Assembly: GCA_911728455.2 (NCBI GenBank)
Contig: OU452239.1
Coordinates: 6,700,884-6,764,883 of the forward strand
Direction of reading: 5' to 3'
From: Marthasterias glacialis
Taxonomy: Eukaryota; Echinodermata; Asteroidea; Forcipulatida; Asteriidae
DNA: 64,000 nucleotides
In this document: positions 56,648-64,000 of the stretch, one piece after another
How positions within the stretch are numbered: position 1 is the stretch's first letter
Layout of the letters: each line of letters starts with the position of its first letter
Translations under genes and position numbers: made by a program
The notes under the pieces: generated by a model
The model's database searches: none
What the model saw: only the letters and a program-made list of their open reading frames with translations
Told to the model about the DNA's origin: nothing

Positions 56648-59600
56648 TTACGTTTTTCGTGTTTTAGGCTTCTTCTTAATAGGTCTAGTCTCCTGTTCAC
56701 CACTTCCCCCTACATCTCTAACTTCACTGATATTGGGTTTACTAAACGTCTTTAATGATTGGCCTACTTGTTGAAGTACTGGTAGAACCTTAGCATGGTT
56801 AAATCCTATTGCAATTAAAGCTACAATCAGCGGCAATGCGAGATGGGAACCACTGGATACTTCTTGATCCACAGACCGACGCTGTCAATAAAATAAAAAC
56901 AGGATGGTAGTAAATAATCAAAAAATAATCAATATTGTGACATATTAATATTATTATTAATATTATTATTATTATTAATTTCCGGCATCGAAACCAAGGA
57001 TGCCTCAAAAGCGAAGTTAATCACTGTAGCTTGGAAGCCTGAGGACACCTATAAGAATGCTTGCTATCTGAACCAGAAACACCGGGGTGAACTGTACGAC
57101 TGCAGTCTGGCACGCTGATGCAGTGATCACGTGGGTGGTGGAATGTTCGTCTGACATCCGGGTATTTTTAAGCAACTGTGACGTCATTTGTGCGGAGTGC
57201 TATTTTTATCAATTTTTTATATGAAAAAAGGAACACATACAAGGTCTCAGAAATGATTTCCACAATCCTGTTGGTAAGTGACGACGTTTTGGAGCCGGAT
57301 GTGCAGTGCAACGAATGTTCATGTACAATGTATGTGTACCATTCGTTCACATCGCACTTCCGGCTCCAAAAACCTCATCACTTACCAACAGGATATTGGT
57401 GAACATTTTTTTTAAATATTACTATTTATTATTCATTTTAAAAACAAGAAATGTCCCCAAATGATCACAGTCACCGTTTTGTTATTAAGAAACCACACAA
57501 ACAGTAACGACAGACCGACACAAGTCACGTGACCTGTAGTGGGTATTAAACAGAAACAAACACGACGGTACATGATGATTGTTGCATTTGTTTATTCGAT
57601 CGAGGCTTTTCTTTCTCGAAATCTGTGAAAAAATTTCCAGAGTTTGTACCAGAGACTTACAAGTGGCTGAATAAAGCCAGTAAGGACAGTTCCAGCAAGT
57701 CTTGGAAATTCTTCAAGGAATGTATATGTTCACGATGTGGTAGTACTGGTTGCACAACGGAATGTTTGCTCCAGACGACCGTGATCACACACTTTTCATA
57801 AGAATTTCACAGTTTTGAAGCTGAAATCATCCAAAGAAAAGGCTCTCCAAAACTGTGTGATTCCTTTGTCTACTTGAAATTCTGCAAGGTTAGGTATAAA
57901 TGCTCACTTTCCCAATGTTCTTTACTTTTTCTTTTTTAACAGGGATTTACATTACAAACAAAATAACAGGCGGATCGCTACATCGTCCGATGCAGGTAGT
58001 GCATAACTCAAAATAAACCTCTTTGTAGTTGAATACTGATAGTTTATGAAACAGTAATATGATTAAAATCAATGTCACAACATACAACTTTAACAAAAGG
58101 GCTTAGTAACTGTGTTGTTATTACCAAAAGCTGACTGTTGCTGTGACTCTGTCAGTCACAGCATGTATTTGCACGTAGTTTGCCATCAGCTGAGATGACG
58201 TGGTACCCACTACAGGTCACGTGATGACATGTAAACATTGGTCGCGCAATCGGTCTATTCTTATTCTCTGTTTTTCCAAGTATATATTACAGCAAAGTTA
58301 CTGAATGAGTACCGGTAAACTCACCTGTGGATTGAATTGTAGTGTAATATGTTTGAAGAAACCTCCTGTACTAAAGCTAGCTTCAGGAAGCGTAAACTCA
58401 TAACTGGATTTAGATAATGACGATTCTAATCGCAGGACATATCTCTGTAAAAATAATGACGTAAGCGACATCAACACCAAATCTCAAAATTCTAAAAACA
58501 CTCATCTAGTTTTCATCAAATCCATTTCATTTCAATTATTAAATCTGGTTGTGAAGCCAAAGATTCTCAGAAAAGCGAACTTAATCACTACACTAGCCAA
58601 TAACCCCATGGAGAGAAGACAAGGAAGGAAGTTTCAGTTTTAAATGTGGGAGGAAAACCCCAGAAATTTATTCTAGGGGGAAACCCACACAATCAGGTAG
58701 GGACTGAAAAACCCAATCCACATGGATTGCCATGTCCCAGCCCCCAGTGGGATTTGAACCGGGGTCCTAGAGGTGGTAGGCCAGGAAAGATACCACTACG
58801 CCAACCAGACCACCAAACTCATCAAACTCATTCATGGTTTTTGGTAAAAGTTTGTACAAAGAAATTGTCAGAATGATGCGAAGTACCACACAGGCATCCA
58901 AAATCCTTAATTGAAATATTTTTCAATGTACATGGCGTATAAAACGGGGTGACCCATTTCAAAAACTATGGATAAACAAGCCAGCCAGACGCCCTTTCTG
59001 GCAACACAATAATTTAGGGACCTAGTCTAAATTAGTCCAGGATAACCAGCGGGTAAAATTGGTCCAGGACAAGCTTTATCACCCACTGTTGATTGACCTT
59101 GTTTGCAATTGCATTATTGGAAAAACCATGGGAGAAGTTAGCAGCGCCTGGCTTCCTCAAGAGATCAATTGTTTAGAAACTGCAGAGACTTAGATTGCGA
59201 TCTACTGGAAAACAAGCAGGGGGTCTCCACAGGGCTGATTTGGGGTTTCAAGTTCGGGTGTAGCTACACCACACACCAATGACCTCCAAACCTTCCAACT
59301 CACTCCAAACCACAAGTTCGTGTATACTACAATTAATCAGCCAGTCAAACCACGGAGTGCTCAGTGGGGTTCATTGGACAACAGCATTCCATTCAGCGAG
59401 GAAAAAAATGTCTACCTCAGAAAAAGAATCCGATGGAGATCCAACAAAAATTCCACATCTGAGGAATGTTTTCCCATCATCTGCCCTGGAATACTTTTGA
59501 CAAGACCCCTTAAGGCAAAATCCAGAGATGATTACGATCATATATTGGATGTTTACTCACCGCACCATCGTTAAGAAGTGGTGGGAATTGAAAGAAGCTA

Positions 59601-62600
59601 CTGATACCAAGTGACAGCGTGTGTAGAGGAGACACTAAGTTATCCTCGCTGTATAGAAGAACCTGCGGACAGACAAAAAAACAAAATAACAGATTTATAA
59701 CTTTGTCAATACACCTGTGGATTTACAAAAGACTGATCCATTAGGCCCCGCCTACTACTGTATTGACCAATCACAGCCTCGAGAATGCCACTGAAAGTCT
59801 GACGAAAGTCCGACACAATAAAATCCCTACAGGCAAGTAAACAAACCGTCGCAATTATTCTGCCATCCAACATCACACACAACTGTACCAACTTTTGTTT
59901 AAATTGGGAATAAATGAGTGGTGACTCGGTCTTAATCAGCCGTTCAAAACCTTAGCGTTGTGGCTATTTATTTGTTTCTTTGCAGTCTTATTTAAACAGG
60001 GTGGCCTCCTCAGTTCAAAAACTGCTTTCAAGGGCCCTGTATTTAAAACAATAAAATACTGTAAAGACCGATCCATTAAGCCCCGCTTCTACTGTATCGC
60101 CATGCAATAAAGGCCCTCGGCTCAGGCCTTTATATCACACGGCCGTGACACTGATTGTTTTAAAACCCTCCGACTCCATTGAGGGCTCAAATTGCAATCA
60201 TTCCTTGCCGTACTGTTTTTTGCAGTACGGTAGGGCGTCCATGTAACTTTTCCAGAATTTTTTTCAAATTGTTTATCTGAACATATAATTATCTTCTAGA
60301 GGGTCTTCCCACACTATAAAATCATCATCAGGCCCCTAGTAGTAAATCTAGACACCCAATCATGAAAGGTTGTTAACCTGTCCTTATCTCCAATAAACAA
60401 TGCGCAATCCTAAGGTAAGCCCCACCTCTCACAACCAACCAACCTCCCCATCCCAACCCTCAATATAGACTTTGCATTGGTCAAAAAGCTATCCTACATG
60501 TCAGGCCATACATCAAGGAAGGTAATGACACCATTCATAGATTCTGATGCCAAGCCCATCTCAGGGAGCTGTGAGTCATAACATGTGGTGGCCTTATGTT
60601 AACACCTCGAGGCCATTGCTTAGCGGCTGGGGTTGATTTACGACTCCCCTGAGGCATGACTCTTCTAATGGATTTTCTGGGCCAGTGCCTGGACGGATTT
60701 CAACGAGGAATGGCTTATTTTGAAGGGAATCGCTTGCTTGAGGAATACAATGAGTTTGACACTTAAAAAACAGCAAATTAAAAAAATCAATTGAAAAACA
60801 ATTAAAACGGACTGCAGAAAAAAAGTATGGTGGGTCGTCAGAGGGTTTTAAATGGCCGATAGAGACCCTGTTGCCACTATTTCATTCCCATATTAGTGCA
60901 AGAAATGAGGAGACTACCCTCCACACCAAACTATGTACAGTGCATTTTAGTGTTCTATTAGCACCAAAGGGAAGTAAAAAAGAGGAAATCAGCTGATCAA
61001 CTGAGAAGTTGCATGTCTGAAATAAGTTATCTAAGTTCAAAATGTCAGCGGTTAAATTATCAGAAGTTGGTTGAACTTACCTTCAATGTAGCTAAGTATT
61101 CGTTAGAAGTGACAATGTTACCCCCAATCTCAAACTGGTTCAGACGACGGAAAACGATAATGTGCAGATCATCGATATCCTTCCCTTGAACCTAGAAAAT
61201 ATAGGGGAAAATAAAATGATCCGATTATTTTACATTATATAACTCATGTACAGATCCTTGTCATTTGATTGGTGGAACTTGCATCATGTGACATTCACTA
61301 TTACTCCCATACGCATCGGCGATCGAAACTGCCATGTAGCCAGGGATCACACCCCAAGTATACGACACAACCATATATATAGCTCTATGGATATAACCTG
61401 GGGAGCGGCAGGCCAGAGACAACCTTAATTTTTTTGTTGCCGTATCGGCCGTAATTCCCACTTATCGGCCGATTCGCTAGCTTGTGCATGGGGAGAAATC
61501 TGGGGTTATAACTACCTTGATAGATTGAGTCTTAGGTGCTGCTCGTTCTATATGACTGTTTGCATCGCCTCCCTTCAATCTCAGCTCATAGGAACATTCA
61601 GGCTGCGGCAAACAACAACAGAAATTCATCAATATATATACAACTTTACAAATCAATAAAATATTCAAATTCCACAACATTCTGAAAAACGCTTGAGAAA
61701 AACGCATTCATATAATAGTGTTTTACAACTGAAAATAATCATAAATAGTTATATTCATATCGCCATTTTTAAACAAAACTGCTAAGACTAAACTAAAAAA
61801 TTATATATATTTATGAGAAAAGTCAATTTAACTAATATCCAACAAAGTTGTTAAACTAGACAAAATGTACATGAAAATTCCATTGATACAGTGTTCTTTA
61901 CCCCTCTATCCCTCCAAAAAACCTAAAGAAAAAACGAAACAAAATAAAACCTCAAAAACTGAAAAGGATAACTTTAAAAAGTCAGTTTACAAAAGAGGAA
62001 ATGCAAATGTGAATCCAACTAGAGATGAGAATGGATGAAAATAAAAAAACAACAACAACCACACCATAACCCGTATCAATGGCAGCATTCTGTGCTTAAA
62101 TGTAGATGGGGCAAGCACCTTGGTCAGTCAAAATACAGTACGTGTACATTGCTTTACATGGGTCTGGATGTATGTAAATGACATTCAAAAATAATGTATA
62201 TATATTTTTGTGTAAGTAAACAAAATTCCACAACAAATCTTTTGTAAAATCCGGAAATTCGGAGGAATCTCATCCCTGCTCAACTTACCTGAAGTCCCCT
62301 GATTCTAAATCTTCCTTCTGGATCTGTAATACTCTCTTCTAAAACCTCTCCACAGTTATCGATTCCTTGAGCTTCAAGATAAATATCAGGTTCTGGTTCT
62401 CCGTTAAGGGAAGTCACGACACCAAAACAACTAAAATACCAAACAAAATATAATTAGGTTCTGGTTCTCTGCTTAGGGAAGTCTTGACACTAAAACAAAT
62501 AATATATCATACAAAATACAATTGGGTTCTGGTTCTCCATTAAGGAAAGTCACGACAACAAAACAAATAAATTATAATACAAAATATAAATAGGTTCTGA

Positions 62601-64000
62601 TTCTCCGTTAGGGGAAGTTATGGCACCAAAACAAATAAAATATCAAACAAAATATAATTAGGTTCTGGTTCTCTTTTAACGGAAGTCATGGCACCAAAAC
62701 AACTAAATATTAAACAAAATAGTTAGGTTCTGGTTCCCATTTTAGTGAAGTCACGTCACCAAAACAACTAAGATATCAAACAAAATACAATTAGGTTCTG
62801 GTTCTCCATTAAGTGAAGTCACAACAACAAAACAAATAAATTATCATACAAAATATAAATAAGTTCTGGTTCTCCATTAAAGGAAGTCATGGCACCAAAA
62901 CAAATAAAATATCATACAAAATATAATTAGGTTCTGATTCTCCGTTTAGGGAAGTCTTGACACTAAAACAAATAAAATATCAAACAAAATACATTTATTA
63001 GGTTCTGGTTCTCCATTAAGGAAAGTCACGAAAACAAAACAAATAAATTATCATACAAAATATAAATAGGTTCTGGTTCTCCATTAAAGGAAGTTATGGC
63101 ACCAAAACAAATAAAATATCAAACAAAATATATTCAGGTTCTGGTTCTTTGTTTTGGGAAGTTCAAACAAAATACAATTAGGTTCTGGTTCTCTGTAAAA
63201 AAAAGTCAGGGCACCAAAAAAACTAAAATAAAAAAAATAAAAAATACTCTATAAGGTGAAAGTTTTTTAATTGTATTGTATTGTATTGTATTTTATTTTA
63301 TTCCAACCTGGAACAAACCCCGTAACCCTGGGGAGGGTAACAACAAAGAATATACAATCAATTTAATATAATATATACTTTTTGATCATAATATTTGTGT
63401 AAATAACATTTTAAAAAAGAAGATATTACCTTACAAAATAAAAAAAATGGATGAGAAGTTTACCTGAATGCGACCCTTGACCCCTTGACCTTTAATTTGA
63501 TGGAGGACCCTTCTTCTACTTTAATCATCTGAAAAAATCAAACAAGAGTATCAAATCAAGACATCCACTGCGCTCTGATCTGAGATTTCCATTTCCTGAA
63601 GATATTCTCAAAATGAAGATATTGACAAAAAAAGAATCTAAGAAATAAATATAGCAGATAACATAATATACAAATTAAATCAAGAGGGTGACCTAAGCTT
63701 TTGATCCAAACTGGAACTTCATCACAGACATAGACAACATACAAACTTAAAATACAAATCCATTTACAAGGAAAAAAGCAAGCACAGGATCATGGATAGG
63801 GATCCGAAAAAAGAGTGTGAAGTAGAAGATCACCAAAAGTTAGACAATTGTTTGCTAAATCCGTATCTAAAAAAAGTACAATTCATATTTCAATTTAATT
63901 AAGAAATTTATTTCTTTGAATTTTTAAGAGTAGTCTACCTGTGAGCCTGGTTCAAACTTGTACTCCTTCATCAGAGCGCGTAGATAGTATTGGTCCGCTC
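56648..64000 (-). CDS. NOMO: NOMO (nodal modulator, BOS complex subunit), C-terminal 306 residues, 5' part outside window
   Basis: Eight minus-strand exons join in frame: 64000-63939 (partial), 63528-63464, 62430-62289, 61602-61516, 61191-61081, 59662-59561, 58444-58325, 56881-56648 (stop TAA). Family hallmarks in order: MKEYKFEPGSQ, VTSLNGEPEP, ITDPEGRFRIRGLQ, SHIERA, DIDDLHIIVFRRLNQF, SNEYLATL, FFQFPPLLNDG, FFKHITLQFNP, then a membrane segment near LALPLIVALIAIGF and a basic tail ending KTRKT. These line up with the end of vertebrate NOMO. Known role: ER membrane glycoprotein with luminal carboxypeptidase/Ig-like beta-sandwich repeats, part of the BOS complex at the multipass translocon and linked to Nodal signalling. 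The visible part holds the last beta-sandwich domains plus the anchor. No frameshift is seen. Introns contain many mobile elements, and the intron before exon 62430-62289 has an exon-derived tandem array. Confidence 0.93.
56985..57085 (-). mobile_element. 3' fragment of the 27115 SINE family
   Basis: GATGCCTCAAAAGCGAAGTT, AATCACTGTAGC and ACCAGAAACACCGGGGT match 27123-27215. The tRNA head is absent. Lies in the last NOMO intron. Confidence 0.7.
57265..57394. mobile_element. MITE, GTTGGTAAGTGATGACG family, copy 2
   Basis: ATCCTGTTGGTAAGTGACGA is mirrored by TCATCACTTACCAACAGGAT; GGAGCCGGATGTGCA and GCACTTCCGGCTCC lie inside. Located in a NOMO intron. Confidence 0.8.
57511..58256. mobile_element. 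Non-autonomous element with GTCACGTGAC ends, copy 2
   Basis: Co-linear with 15500-16282, including GTCACGTGACCTGTAGTGGG, TATTCGATCGAGGC, GGACAGTTCC and the right end GGTCGCGCAATCGGTCTA. The coding-like stretch (YKWLNKASKDSSSKSWKFF) is retained but shifted in frame by small indels. In a NOMO intron. Confidence 0.75.
58553..58814 (-). mobile_element. tRNA-derived SINE, same family as 8035-8260
   Basis: Minus strand: GGTTGGCGTAGTGGTATC (A box), CCCGGTTCAAATCCCACTGG (B box), then GTGGATTGGGTTTTTCAGTC and CTACCTGATTG as in the copy at 8035. The 3' end carries AGTGATTAAGTTCGCTTTTC, a piece also found in the 27115 family. Confidence 0.75.
59735..59825. mobile_element. Partial MITE related to 43614-43881
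   Basis: GACTGATCCATTAGGCCCCG, TTGACCAATCACAGCC and AAAGTCCGAC..AATAAAATCC match the element at 43614-43881, so this is one arm of the same family inside a NOMO intron. A shorter relative begins GACCGATCCATTAAGCCCCG at 60065. Confidence 0.6.
62388..63235 (-). repeat. Tandem array (about 67-bp unit) derived from a NOMO exon boundary
   Basis: The plus-strand motif GGTTCTGGTTCTCC recurs near 62389 (the true exon) and about 12 further times, roughly every 67 bp, at 62455, 62526, 62590, 62657, 62725, 62792, 62859, 62927, 63000, 63067, 63136 and 63179. Each unit carries the first 40 or so coding bases of the NOMO exon ending at 62430 plus about 25 bp of the adjoining intron. On the transcribed strand the copies lie just upstream of the real exon. 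Most have lost the acceptor AG. Copies with ends near 62701, 62768 and 63217 still show a TTAG or CTTAG acceptor-like end. Confidence 0.85.

Noticed and set aside
59279-59574. Frames next to a NOMO exon
   Set aside because: They overlap the real minus-strand exon or its intron, with no domain of their own.

Overview
The window is animal nuclear DNA: split protein genes with GT-AG introns, dense transposon remnants, tRNA-derived SINEs, minisatellites and one 100-base assembly gap. Two host genes are recognisable, both in the right-hand 20 kb. The proteins look like non-vertebrate deuterostome orthologues. The repeat mix (Penelope-like, CR1/L2-like and RTE/CFDP2-like LINEs, TTAA-target elements, foldback elements, tRNA-Ser/Leu-like SINEs) fits a marine invertebrate deuterostome, perhaps an echinoderm or hemichordate. 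That placement is an inference; no species marker is visible.

Region 1-43.6 kb holds no host gene that I can support. It is a transposon graveyard. Main items: a LINE 3' fragment (0.96-1.3 kb); a LINE (7.1-14.6 kb) carrying a nested SINE, a nested CR1/L2-like LINE and a nested MITE; two near-identical 1.6-kb TTAA-flanked elements (16.86-18.45 and 20.64-22.23 kb); a 53-bp minisatellite (18.5-19.0 kb); a piggyBac-like non-autonomous element (25.2-26.1 kb); a large foldback with 51-bp minisatellite core (36.05-38.4 kb) and its inverted partial copy (30.66-31.87 kb); a striking foldback built from 40 hairpin-forming 21-bp monomers (32.62-33.55 kb); and a Ty3/gypsy RNase H remnant (39.3-39.6 kb).

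Region 44.0-52.8 kb is the PRDM10 orthologue on the + strand. Seven coding exons join in frame to 1430 codons: a PR domain, an AT-hook-like stretch, 14 C2H2 zinc fingers and a glutamine-rich tail. Its introns hold a Penelope-like element, two MITE copies and a decayed partial duplication of a PR-domain exon boundary.

Region 56.6-64.0 kb is the 3' part of a NOMO (nodal modulator, BOS complex) gene on the - strand. Eight exons encode 306 C-terminal residues including the membrane anchor. The gene runs off the right edge. The two genes converge tail to tail with 3.8 kb between the stop codons. One NOMO exon boundary has been amplified into a 12-copy tandem array inside the neighbouring intron. 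I see no functional link between the two genes beyond adjacency.
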